DNA from: Agelaius tricolor
Taxonomy: Eukaryota; Chordata; Aves; Passeriformes; Icteridae
Length of the DNA: 64,000 nucleotides
Direction: 5' to 3'
Assembly (NCBI GenBank): GCA_023055355.1
Contig: JALJCS010000029.1
Location: 7,503,001 to 7,567,000 of the forward strand
Shown: positions 10,525 to 21,018 of the stretch, in pieces
Layout: every line of letters starts with the position of its first letter
Numbering within the stretch: the first letter of the stretch is position 1
Made by a program: the position numbers and the translations under genes
The notes under the pieces: generated by a model
The model's database searches: none
What the model was told of the DNA's origin: nothing
Seen by the model: only the letters and a program-made list of their open reading frames with translations

Positions 10525-11000
10525 ATTCACCAGCTCTAAAATCTGCAGCTTGAGCTTTCCCACATCAGCTGTGATGCCTCAAAGCACCTTGTCCTGTCCC
10601 CTGCTGATTGCAGGAAAATGTTTGCCCTTTTTAAATGGAAGTTTTTAAGCGTGAACGCTCAGAGAGTAAAAGAAAATGAAGTTATTTGATGACAAGTTTT
10701 TTTCCAAGCTTGTAGAATGTTTTGGCTTGGTGATACTTTAGGCAGTGCTTTCCTACTGAATCCTTCCTGAGCAGGGATTTATGCACCCCCTGTTCATGCA
10801 GGCAGTGCTGAAGCTGTGCGCAGCACACACAGCTTTTATTGCTTTCATTCCATGTTTTCCTACAGAGAAAATTGGTGTAAAATGGCCCTGGCACAGGTGG
10901 GAATTGAATCGTGAGATTCTCACCTGCTGCTGGCACAGCAATGTGTCAGATTTCCTGACATCTCCTTTCTGTAACAAGAATGAAATAAAACAAGGCAGGG
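10525..11000 (+). other. ANKK1: Probable ANKK1 3' UTR
   Basis: AATAAA at 10984-10989 is the first good poly(A) hexamer after the stop codon; another lies near 11520. Extent is inferred. Confidence 0.4.
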
Positions 11001-12514
11001 AGGAAAAATCACTGCTAGAGAGTATTGAAATGGATGCAGCTCGGGGAACAGAAATTCCAGAATAATCACACAGGAGATCTTGCAGGTCAAGGTTTGAGTC
11101 GTGTCTCTGGGGGGAAATAATTCCTGGTTTCCTTCAGAAAGATGTTCCAGAGCTCGATCAGTCCTGTGAAAAACATCTTCTTGCTGGATTTGATTCCCTG
11201 GTGACAGTGAGAGCCCTGGTGTGCAGCTCTGACAGCCCTGCTGTGACTCCTGAGTCCCCAAACGTGCCTGCTGGGAGGGTGACTTGTCATGGCCCTCAGC
11301 TGGGAAGAGGCTGAAATAGAAACAAACAACCCCAGCTCTGCAGGGGAGCTGTTGTTGCCTGATAACGTGAGATTAAATGGGTTAAAAAGAGGGTTAAAAA
11401 GCCAAACCTCTACTAATGCAGTTTTCATTTTATATTAACTTAAGGGGGTATTGATGTGTATTGTATTCAAACCCAGTTTTTCACTATGCTTTGGCACCAG
11501 AGCCTTTAGATATCATTTAAAATAAATTGTAATTAAATGATTCATTTTTAACATTTGCTGTTGGTGAAGTGGGGAGATGGGCAGGTTATGAAATGAAATG
11601 CTGGTGACATTTTGGATTGCAGCGAGTGTAAAAAATTGACTTTTTTTATTGCAACCACAAAAAAAACCCCAAAAATCTTGGCATTTCCCTGAATTACCTG
11701 CTTTTGATATTCCCTAATTTTCTCCAAGGAGGAAAGGCCTGGCTGAAGGAATTCTTGGGAAGCTCAGACCTTCCTGTGCAGCTCCTTCCCTCAGCTTCAG
11801 CTGTATTGATTCAGCAAATGTCTCCCTTGCTTGGTGTCATTTGAAATATTTACCCAGAAAAGAAGAAATCCAATTGCCACTTATTCAGCAGCTCCTTTCT
11901 GTCCCCGCTCCAGCAGAAAAACAAAACTCAGCTCGTATGTCATGGAATGTTCTCTACAAGAGCTTAATTAAATTTATAATGAAAATAACAGGGGATTAAG
12001 AAGACATGAGGGAAATACATTGCTCTTGCAGAGCATTCCAGAGGTGATAGAAGCAATTTGCAGAGAAAATTACCTGTTTGCTGCTCAGTTTCTATAGAAA
12101 TTAAATGAGTCTTTACAAACTCTGGAAAAGTGCATTCCAGCCTCCGCTTTGTGACTGTGCAACTTGCAGCTTATTTCTAAAATTATTCGTGGATCTCCAT
12201 CCCCCCTCCCCTTTCTTTTTTTTTTTTCTTTTGCCTTTTTCAACTCCATTTCAGTCTTTTGTCCCTGCTGATAAATCTGCAGCTGATTATCTCACGTTCT
12301 TACCCAAAGTTCACAGCCCAGGCAGCTCCTGGCAGGGCATGGCAGCAGCAGCAGGGCAGGAACCTCCTAAACAGCTCGTTTAGATTCCAAAAGATCAAAA
12401 TTGTTGTTATGCCTCAAAAAATTATGGTTTTAAGGTACCCAGAGCTACCTGGGTGAGCAGGGTGATGTTCTGATGTTGGCAGGGAGTTGTGGAATGACTC
12501 TGAGCATCCCTGGG
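11001..12514. other. Intergenic DNA between ANKK1 and DRD2
   Basis: AT-rich sequence without recognised genes or repeats. Short open frames on both strands lack any family resemblance. Confidence 0.5.
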
Positions 12515-12534
12515 CTGCAGCAGCTCCAGACATC

Positions 12535-12602
12535 CTGAACCACAGGGAGATTTCCAAACCACAGGGAGATTTCCAAACTAAAGGGAGATTTCCAAACCAA
12601 TT
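12535..12602. repeat. Short tandem repeat, about 21-bp unit
   Basis: Three copies of CAGGGAGATTTCCAAACCA, the third with AAAGGG in place of CAGGG. Confidence 0.8.
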
Positions 12603-12765
12603 GCTCTTCAATTCCCTCACAGAATCCCAGCATGGTTTGGGGCGACAAAGACAGAAAACCAGAGGAGGGAGATTTAAGGTCCCTTAAAGCTGATCTTGTT
12701 GCAGCCCTGCTCCCTGCAGGAGTCATCCCAAGCTCTGTAAATCCTGGGTGTGCTTTGGGCTTGAG

Positions 12766-13200
12766 AGGAATGGTGGATTTGTCTTTCCAAACCAGCTGTG
12801 GGGCTGCTGGTGGATAAAACCAGCACTGGGAGAGAAAAGAAACAATGGGAAGGATTCCATTTATTGATGAATGGAAAAAGGGATTTGATTTTACAAATAA
12901 AACTTTAGGTTTGCTGAGAAATGAAATTAGACATTGAAAGATGAAAGAAACAATGGGGAAGGAAAACCCCTAAATTCCATAAGAATTCAGAATTAAAAGG
13001 GAGGGTTTTACATTAGAGGGGAATCTTTGGGATCAGGTGTTCAGGGAAGTCTGAACCTCTCAAGTACCTCAGCCAATGGGGAAAACCCCCTAAATTCCTC
13101 AAGAATTCAAAATTAAAAGGGAGGGTTGTACATTAGAGGGAAATCTCTGGTATCAGGTATGTCAGGAAGTCTGAACCTCTCAAGTATCTCAGAAATGGGG
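12766..13200. mobile_element. Dispersed repeat (LTR-like), with an internal tandem duplication
   Basis: About 215 bases (12766-12985) recur at 34978-35198 with about 95% identity: GAGAGGAATGGTGGATTTGT, TTTCCAAACCAGCTGTGG, GAAAAGAAACAATGGGAAGG and more. The last part (AATTAAAAGGGAGGGTT to CTGAACCTCTCAAGTA) is duplicated in tandem with a period of about 115 bases. Composition suggests an endogenous retrovirus LTR fragment; the family is not identified. Confidence 0.65.
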
Positions 13201-14195
13201 AAAGAGAGAAGGGAAATGTGGCTGGAAATTGGGATAAAAAGGAGGCTGCATCCTCCAAAACTTGGAGAGACTCCAGGGGATGCCCCATGGCCTCTGCCTT
13301 GATTGGAATAAAGCCAAAGGACTCCTCTGTCTCCTGTTTGGACACCAACCTCTGCTGTTTGTGGGTTCATGTTCCTAATAGGCTGCCTGCACTCCCTGTG
13401 CATCACCTCCATCCAGGACAGCTTTGGGTAGGGGATGGGACTGTCAGGACCCCATCCCTGCTTCCCCACAAGCAGCACACCAAGAAACTCAGAGCAAATC
13501 AATCAGCAGAGCAGGGGATGGTTTCAGGAGGGGCTCGCACTGATTTCCTAAGTGCTCTCTCAGAGCTGGATCTGACTGTAATATCAATCCTCTGATGTAA
13601 AATTGGTTTGAAGGGGAGATGCTTGTAGTGATGAAAATGTGGACGTTTCAGTCAGAAGTGTGGCTCTTCTGTAAGGGAATGCTCACAGGAAAATGCTTGG
13701 AATTGAATTTGGTTAAATCCACGTTTTGCATTGCTCCTGCTTCCCAGAGACTGTGATTTGTTTGTTTGGCAGTGCTGCAATTATGCAGATATGGGATTAA
13801 ATTAAAATTAAAATAATGCTGCGTTTTAGAGGAAAAGAGATCTGAATAAATACAGCTTGTGGGGGGGAAAAAACCCTTATTTTTAGCAGAAATGCTTGTT
13901 TTTTTCCATAGCCCCTTAGGTGTGGAAAATCAAGATGTTTCTGACAGCAGTGATGTGAATGTAGGAGGCAGTGATTTTAATGTAAGAAGGAATAGTGAAT
14001 TCTCTGTGTTTCTTTTTCTTGCAAGGAGGTGGTTGTAGGCTCTGTGCTGTGGCAGACGTCAGTGAGAGACGTGCCTGGCTCTGCTCAGCCTCTCCCTGGC
14101 CTGGCAGGATTCCTCCTGCTCCCTCCCCAGCCCCTCCAGCACTTCCCTGTGCCCTCCCAGCCCCAGGGAGGGGACCAGGGATCTCTGCAGCCAGG
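13201..14195. other. Intergenic, nothing recognised
   Basis: No gene, known repeat or long conserved-looking block was seen. Confidence 0.5.
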
Positions 14196-14199
14196 GCTG

Positions 14200-14900
14200 G
14201 AATTTGGGGTTTATTGCAAAGGGCCTGGGTGCAGGGCCCTGCTGGGAGCTGCCAGGCACAGCTGGAGCAGGCCCGAGAGAGGGAGAAAGAGGTAAAGAGA
14301 AAGAAGGAAAGAGTGTGGTAAAGAGAGAATGAGAGGGTAAAAGAGAGGATCAGAGGGCGAGGTTCCTGTTACAATACAATAAATCTTCTTCTGGTCTTGG
14401 AATTTGGGGTTTATTGCAAAGGGCCTGGGTGCAGGGCCCTGCTGGGAGCTGCCAGCCACAGCTCAGAGCAGGCCTGAGAGAAGAGAGGGGAGAGAGGATG
14501 AGAGAGTGAGAGAGTAAAAAAGGTAAGAGCATAAAAAGGTAAAGAGAGAGTGAGGTTCCCATTACAACACCATAAATCTTCTTCTGTGTTGAATATTCTG
14601 ATTCTCACTGACCAATCTAGTCCAAGACACAAATCCTACAGCATTTCCATACAGCCTATAAGAATCATTACATCACCATCCTGTGTTACATTTTAAACAA
14701 GCTCTTTCCTCTCCAAGCCTTGGAAAGCAAGGCCAAGCCTGCAGCCTGCTCAGAGCCCCAGAACCTCTGTGTCCCCCTCATCCAGGGCTCTGAAAACCAC
14801 TTGCTTGCCATTGTCTCTAATTTGTTTGTGTACAAACTTTATATTTAACCTTGTAAGGAGAGTTAAACCACATTACATCACCATCCTGTGTTACATTTTA
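14200..14900 (-). mobile_element. LTR-like element, partly duplicated in tandem
   Basis: A unit of about 200 bases occurs at 14200-14398 and again at 14399-14590: GAATTTGGGGTTTATTGCAA, GGGCCTGGGTGCAGGGCCCT, a GAGA-rich stretch and ATAAATCTTCTTCTG. On the minus strand GCAATAAACC would be the poly(A) signal of an LTR. A further direct repeat, TACATCACCATCCTGTGTTA, occurs at 14662 and 14873. Family unidentified; probably a rearranged endogenous retrovirus remnant. Confidence 0.6.
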
Positions 14901-14992
14901 AACCCTAAAAACTCCTCTTTGGGCCCCTTTTGCCAAGCTGCAGGGTCTGCTCTGCCCCTTGGGGCTGTCTGCAAGCAGAGGGTGTTGTTCCA

Positions 14993-15475
14993 TCAAAAGG
15001 GGATCACCTTCAGCAGCCACACCATTGTTTTCCAGTTGTTCAGTAACTGAGGTATCTCAGAGTTTGCTTTCATTTCAATCTCGCTTATAGTTTCCATATT
15101 CTCCAAATCTTCTGCCAGGCAATCATATTGATAAGGCTTTCCTGTTTCATCTTCCCCAACCTGTCCCTTCCTTTGCAATAAAACCACGTTATCCCCTCCA
15201 AAAGCTGCTCCCCAGCCAGCTCCATCAGTGCAGGTGTGAGCTGCACTTCCATTAGAATAATGGCAAAGGGCCTGGCTGGGAATCAAGGAGCTCTTGCTGT
15301 TTGCTCCTAGCAGGCAGCTCATCCCCAGCAAGTTCAACATCTTTTGATCAGCTGCTGCTTTCCTCTCCTCTGCCTCAGAGCACAGCAGGGAACTCTTCTC
15401 CTGTGCAATTTGCTGCTGGCCTCCTTCTCCTCTTTGGGAAAAAAAATCAAAATAACCCCACAAACCCGAGCCCAA
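14993..15475 (-). other. 160-codon open frame beside LTR-like DNA, function unknown
   Basis: The minus-strand frame starts at 15475 and runs to about 14993. The composition is not repetitive and includes a hydrophilic Glu/Lys/Gln-rich N-terminal half. I do not recognise a domain. Being next to LTR-like repeats, it could be a relic of a retroviral internal region, or simply a chance open frame. Confidence 0.2.
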
Positions 15476-15479
15476 AAAT

Positions 15480-17656
15480 GATTGTTTTTAAAGCCCGAGG
15501 TTCTTGGCAGTGAGGGGTGGAGTTCAGCACTGTGGGGACAGTTTGGGGAGGAGATATCACAGTTCAGGCTCTCATTTTGGCAAGTCAGAGCTCCTCACAC
15601 CCTCTGTGGCCTTGGGAAGAATCTTTTGTACCCAAACAAAGCCCAGGAAAATATTTATATCCCTCAAAGGTGCAGAGCCCTAAATGTGCTGCCCAGCCTG
15701 GGTCTGGGGGGTCATGGGACCATGGAATTTGTGAGTCTAAACAGCTTTTTTCTGTGGCCAGGATTGGTGCTACCCACAGCAATGTGCTGGGAGGAACAGA
15801 ACACCACCCCTGGAGCATCCCTGCTCTGAATTTCCCTTTAAAAAAATAATCAGGTACAGAGATCAACTCCAAATGAACCAGGAGAAAATCCAGAGAACAC
15901 CTGAACTCCCCATCCTGGAGGGAACTTCTTCTGAGCAAAAATAAATAAATAATAATCCCCAGCAGCCTTTCTGGATAGCAAATGTCCTATTAAAGACTCC
16001 AGGTCCATCTGGAGCAATTACAGAGAGGAGCATTAGGCCAGGTCAGCAATCAGGAGGTGCAGTAATTAGCTGCAAGAAGGGCTGGAATGAGCTTTTGTTT
16101 GCTGCTGGCCTACAAGGCCTTGGCTTCAGAAAGAAAAGGGAAATGTTACAGACACTGAGAAAATTCAGCTTGGACAGAATTGAGGTTTGGGGCATTTCTG
16201 GCCTGGTTCCATGGCACTGCCACTGCTCCTCAGCAAGGCACAGCTGCCTTCTTATCACCAGCAAGGTTTTATTGCTGTTCTTTGGGCAAACCCTTAATAT
16301 CTGCTCCAAGCAGAAAAAAAAAAAATCCTTACAAGGCATTCAGGGAATTCATTTTCTTGCCTTGGAAAAGACTGCAGTCCACCAAAAGGTTTTGCTGAGG
16401 CTGCCCTGCTGTTATTTGGTTCAAGTCTTTGTTTTGTAAGGATTTCTCGCAGGATTTCTCCCAGGAGAGCTGAGCTGGGCTCTTTGCTGCCCAATGTGCT
16501 GCTCCTTTTGGCTGAGCAGGGTCATGTTCTGCTCCAGGGAATGCTGGAAAATGCCACAGGACCATGAGCCCACTCAGACATTAAAAAGGGGCAGGGGAAA
16601 ATCAACAAGAGAGAGAGGGAAAACCAGAGAAAAGGTGGAATTTGTCTGACATGCCCTGAGCTTGGAAAATGCTGCTTTTGAGAAATTTTAGGAGCCTGGA
16701 GCAGCTCCTGGGGCTTCCTGTTGCATCTCCTTGACCCCACAGAATCCCTGATTCTGGGAAAGGCCTCCAAAATCATATTTCCCAACCTTTTTTACATCCC
16801 AGCAGGGAAGGGCTGGTGCCCAGCCCTGGAATTCACCTGGAAAATTCACCTGGCCTCACTGGGTTTGCGGGCTGAGGGGGGAAATTCCAAATTGCGCCTG
16901 AAACACAAGCATGGATTTGGGGATTTTGGAGGCTTGGACAGCTGGAGGATGAGCCTGGCTGCAGAAAAAGCTTTTTGGCAATGAGTTAAAGCTGTCAGTG
17001 AGCTGTGCAGCCCCTGGGATGTCACCCACAGGGGAACAGCTTTCCCTAGGCCCTGGGGCTTAAATGCCAGTTCCCAGCTCTGCTGTGTCTCAGTCACTCT
17101 GCTCATGGAACACTTCCTTTTGCTTTTTTTTATTTTTGTAATTAAGAAGGAGGCAGAATTGACTGTGGTTTTCCCTGGTATCTCTGAATCACGTCCCAGG
17201 CCCTGCTATTTCACTGTCTGCAATCTTCCCCAGCCATTCTGGCCTCAGCTTTGAAGTGATTTAGGGCTTGTTTATCACAGAGGCAATCAGCCATGCTCCT
17301 TCCCAGACACCCTGGACCTGCCAGGGAGCTGAGTGTTGCCTTAGCTGGGGGGGCTCAGACACAAAGGCAGAGCTAACCAGGTTACCTGGCACTACCTGAG
17401 CCCAGCCCTGCCCTCCCAGCCAGCTCCAGGTGGGCATTTCAATGTAAACACGATGCAGGAATGTGACCTGGAGCATCTGCCACCAGCTGGGAACAGGCAC
17501 AAACTCAATTACTGCAGCAGGAAATTGCCAGCCCCGATAATTCAGACATAAATCTGCATCCCCAAGGTTAATTTGGTGTGACTTTGGCGCTGGCTGCAGC
17601 CTCCAGGAGCTGAGCCCCTGCTGCTGGCCTGGCAGGGCAGTGCCAAGGTTAGAAGA
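15480..17656. other. Intergenic, nothing recognised
   Basis: Ordinary mixed sequence with no exon-like conservation, no clear repeat family and no long open frame. Confidence 0.5.
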
Positions 17657-18470
17657 TGAAAATCTCACAGATATGTGTGTGGAAGGAAGATTTTTCAATG
17701 TATAATCTTGGTGCTATGGTCTGGTTGAGGTGTGAGGGCACAGGTTGGACTCGATGATCTTAGAGGTCTCTTCCAACCTCATCATTCTAGGATTCTGTGA
17801 TCTGAAGAAGGAATAGAAATGAAAGCAAGTTTTGATATAAAAGAAAAGAATTGCTGAGCCAGTCTCACTGGCTAACCAAGGAGGCAAAGGGTGTGTTAGT
17901 TAGAAGGGGTTTCTATGGCTTAGAGCAAAGGATAAACCCACCCCAAACAAGAAGATGTTTTTACCAAGCAGAAAGCACAGGCAAATTTGCACACAAATTT
18001 GCAAAAGCACATTTGCAAACAAGGCAGCAAATGTTGCAAGTAGAAAAAAAGAATTTTCTACTGCAAGAAAACTGAAAACCAACTTCTGGCTTAAACTGTA
18101 ATGTACTGACTTTGAGTGATTGGAGAACAGTAACATGAATATGGTAATTACAGTAGTTATGATAGGCTATAGATAATAGTTAAGGTATAGATTGGTTCTA
18201 CTGTATGAAGATGCTCAGCAAAGAAAAGTGTATAATGCAATGTAACCAAAAGAAAAGTATAGAATGCATTGGAACCAAAAGAAAAGTATAAAATGCATTT
18301 GTAATCAAAAGAAAGCTGACAGCTGTAGGCACAGCTCTGTCACCCACGACCCTGGACTGCTGTGACACCTTGGATGCAATAGACTGCATTTTGTAATAAA
18401 CTGCATTTTGTAATAAGCTGCATTTTGGAGATCTGCCTGGAGTCCCACATCCCTCATTTCATCTCTTACA
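17657..18470. mobile_element. Solo LTR of a songbird endogenous retrovirus, interrupted by CR1
   Basis: It starts TGAAAATCTCACAGAT and ends CATCTCTTACA. It shares long blocks with 60885-61559, including TTGCTGAGCCAGTCTCACTG, GGCTAACCAAGGAGGCAAAG and repeated CTGCATTTTGTAATAA near the end. Inside are a small tandem expansion of CAAATTTGC (about 17975-18018) and another of AAAAGTATA (18230-18310). A CR1 3' end is inserted at about 17710. Confidence 0.75.
17708..17802 (+). mobile_element. CR1 3' end nested in the LTR
   Basis: About 95 bases, present here and absent from the sister LTR at 60885, contain GTTGGACTCGATGATCTTAG, AGGTCTCTTCCAACC and a terminal ATTCTGTGA, the signature of CR1 3' ends. 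The LTR resumes with TCTGAAGAAGG, so the insertion point is clear. Confidence 0.85.
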
Positions 18471-18714
18471 CCCATGCTCTGCTCCCAGCCCCCCTCAGCA
18501 GGTTCTGGGGCCCATCCCCAGCTCAGTTCTGGGTCAAACCCTCCCATTTTCATCATTCCCCCAGCGGTTCCGTGGCAGGGAACGCAGCCCACGGCCCAGA
18601 GGGAGGCAGAGGCAGGAGCTCAGCTCTTGAATGTCACAGAATTGTCACTGCTTCATGCCATGGCATCATCTCACGCTGTGGATTTCATCCAGGGTGTGCT
18701 CCCCCCTCAGCAGA

Positions 18715-18935
18715 GCTCGTCACACACATGGTGTCACCCCGAATTTGTCACACACCTGCTGTCACCCCACATTTGTCACACACATGGTGTCACCCCAAAT
18801 TTGTCACACACATGGTGTCACCCCACATTTGTCACACACCTGCTGTCACCCTGAATTTGTCACACACATGGTGTCACCCCACATTTGTCACACACCTGCT
18901 GTCACCCTGAATTTGTCACACACCTGCTGTCACCC
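18715..18935. repeat. Minisatellite, about 22-bp unit
   Basis: About ten copies of TTTGTCACACACATGGTGTC followed by ACCCC, with CCTGC replacing ATGG in alternate units. Confidence 0.9.
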
Positions 18936-19980
18936 CAGAGCTGGCCCTGCTGTGAGCACATCCCCCTGTGTCACATCCCTCTGCAGGAGCCACAGCAGCT
19001 GCTTTGCCATCTTTGCAGGGTTTTTTCCCCAGCAAACTCAGAGAACAGTGCCAGCTCAAAGCCACCTCGGTGTTTGCCAGGAGCTGTCCCAGGGGGAGGG
19101 AGGTGCTCAGAGGAGCTGTACATATTTGTTTAGACTGGCACTGACTGCCCATTTCTTCACACAGACGAGCTCCCAGCTCATAACCTGTCTTGTTCAATCA
19201 GATTTGCAGCTCCTGGGTTTCCCTCTGAAGCTTTGTACATTTTCCAGCTGGTGATTTGACAGAGCTCTCTGAACTCAGGAGCTGCTCAGAGATTCTCTGT
19301 CTTGCTGTTAGCACTTGGAGATGAGATTACATTTCTGGCTGATGTCAGTTTGGGCTTTTCCTGCTTTTTTCACGCGGCCTGAATAAAAACAATCAGCTCT
19401 GTGGCTGCACTGTGCAGTAAATATTAATGATGGCTGTCAGGAAACATTTCATGCAGTGGCAAGGGCTGAGGTTATGACCTGGTTTTCTGCCAGGTGAGGT
19501 TTGCAGCCCTTTCCATCTGCCCTGCACCCAGCTCAGAAGGATTTATGAACAGCTGGATACAGCCAGGAAGCAGAAACAGCCATGAGGACCCTTGAATTCT
19601 GCTGGTTTGTCTTTTCCCAGCATTAAAACCCCACAAGATCGGCCATGGGAAGGAGGATCTGGGTGCTGCCTGCTGCTCTGTCCTGAGCTCAGGGGCAGAG
19701 GCTGATGGGGCAGGCTGTGGTCAGGAACCACTCACCTTTCATATCCTCAAAAATTCCCCTTCATATCCTGACAAACTCCCCATCCCAAGGCTCCCAGGCT
19801 GCAGGTGAGGAGCTGAGGCAGCTCCAGCCCCAGAGGGGCAGCAGGGAATCCTCTGGGATGGAGAGATGTGAGGGGTGATGGAGGGGAGGGGATGAAGGCT
19901 CCTGTTCCTGCAGGGTCAGCCTCCCTCTGCCCCCAAAGGCAGCAGCCACAGAGGAGTGTGTCCCCTCCCAGCCAGGAGCT
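18936..19980. other. Intergenic, nothing recognised
   Basis: No gene or known repeat. The stretch 19300-19460 is non-repetitive and AT-rich and might be a conserved non-coding element, but this cannot be judged from one sequence. Confidence 0.4.
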
Positions 19981-19982
19981 CT

Positions 19983-20135
19983 GGGGGCTGATTCCCCCAG
20001 ATTTACCTGATTTATCTGGGGCTGATTTCCCCCAGATTTACCTGATTTATCTGGGGCTGATTCCCCAGATTTACCTGATTTACCTGGGGCTGATTTCCCC
20101 CAGATTTACCTGATTTATCTGGGGCTGATTTCCCC
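19983..20135. repeat. Tandem repeat, about 36-bp unit
   Basis: Four copies of GATTTACCTGATTTATCTGG followed by GGCTGATTTCCCCCA. Confidence 0.9.
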
Positions 20136-20261
20136 CCTCTGTTCTGAGCTGAGCCTGCCCAGTGCAGGGGCAGCAGCTGAGCCCCATCCCCCTGCAGAGC
20201 CCCTTTTCCCCAGCTCCACTTTGTGCCTGTTCTGCTGCTCTGCCACTCCTCGTGCCCCTGC

Positions 20262-21018
20262 TGTGTGCCACCAGCTCCCCTGGCAGGGAAGGGTTTGGGT
20301 CAAATCATAAAAATTGCTTTTCTCCATGTGCCACCAGCTCCCCTGGCAGGGGGAGGGTAAAACCACAAAAATTGCTTTTCACCATGTGCTACCAACTGCC
20401 CTGGCAGGCAGGGGTTTGGGTAAAATCATAAAAAATTGCTTTTCTCCATGTGCCACCAACTGCTCTGGCAGGCAGGAGCTTGGATAAAACCACAAAAACC
20501 TGTTTTTCACCACCAACTGCCCTGGCAAGCAGGAGCTTGGGTAAAACCAGCAAAAAAATTGCTTTTCACCATGTGCTACCAACTGCCCTGGCAAGCAGGA
20601 TCTTGGGTAAAATCACAAAAAATTTGCTTTTCTGCATGTGCCACCATCTCCCCTGGCAGGCAGGGGCATGGATAAAACCACAAAAATTTGCTTTCCACCA
20701 TGTGCCACCATCTCCCCTGGCAGGGAAGGGCTTGGGTAGAACCACAGAAATTGCTTTTCTCCATGTGCCACCAACTGCTCTGGCAGGCAGGAGCTTGGAT
20801 AAAACCACAAAAAATTTGCTTTTCTCCATGCGCCACCAGCTCTCCTGGCAGGCAGGGCTTTGGGTAAAATCACAAAAATTGCTTTTCACCATGTGCCACC
20901 AGCTCTCCTGGCAGGCAGGGGTTTGGGTAAAATAATAAAAAATTGCTTTTCTCCATGCGCCACCAGCTCCCCTGGCAGGGAAGGGCTTGGGTAGAACCAC
21001 AGAAATTGCTTTTCACGC
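20262..21018. repeat. Minisatellite, about 62-bp unit, 12 copies
   Basis: Each unit has TTGCTTTTCTCCATGTGCCA, CCAGCTCCCCTGGCAGG and GGGTAAAATCACAAAAA, with substitutions between copies. The array is about 750 bases long and open in several frames on both strands, which explains the ORFs there. Confidence 0.93.

Noticed and set aside
9187..10563. 458-codon open frame on the minus strand
   Set aside because: Exact antisense of the GC-rich ANKK1 ankyrin exon; its periodic composition mirrors the ankyrin repeats.
18715..21018. Evenly spaced repeats that resemble a CRISPR array
   Set aside because: The units are contiguous and mutated along their whole length, with no unique spacers; these are minisatellites in an animal genome.
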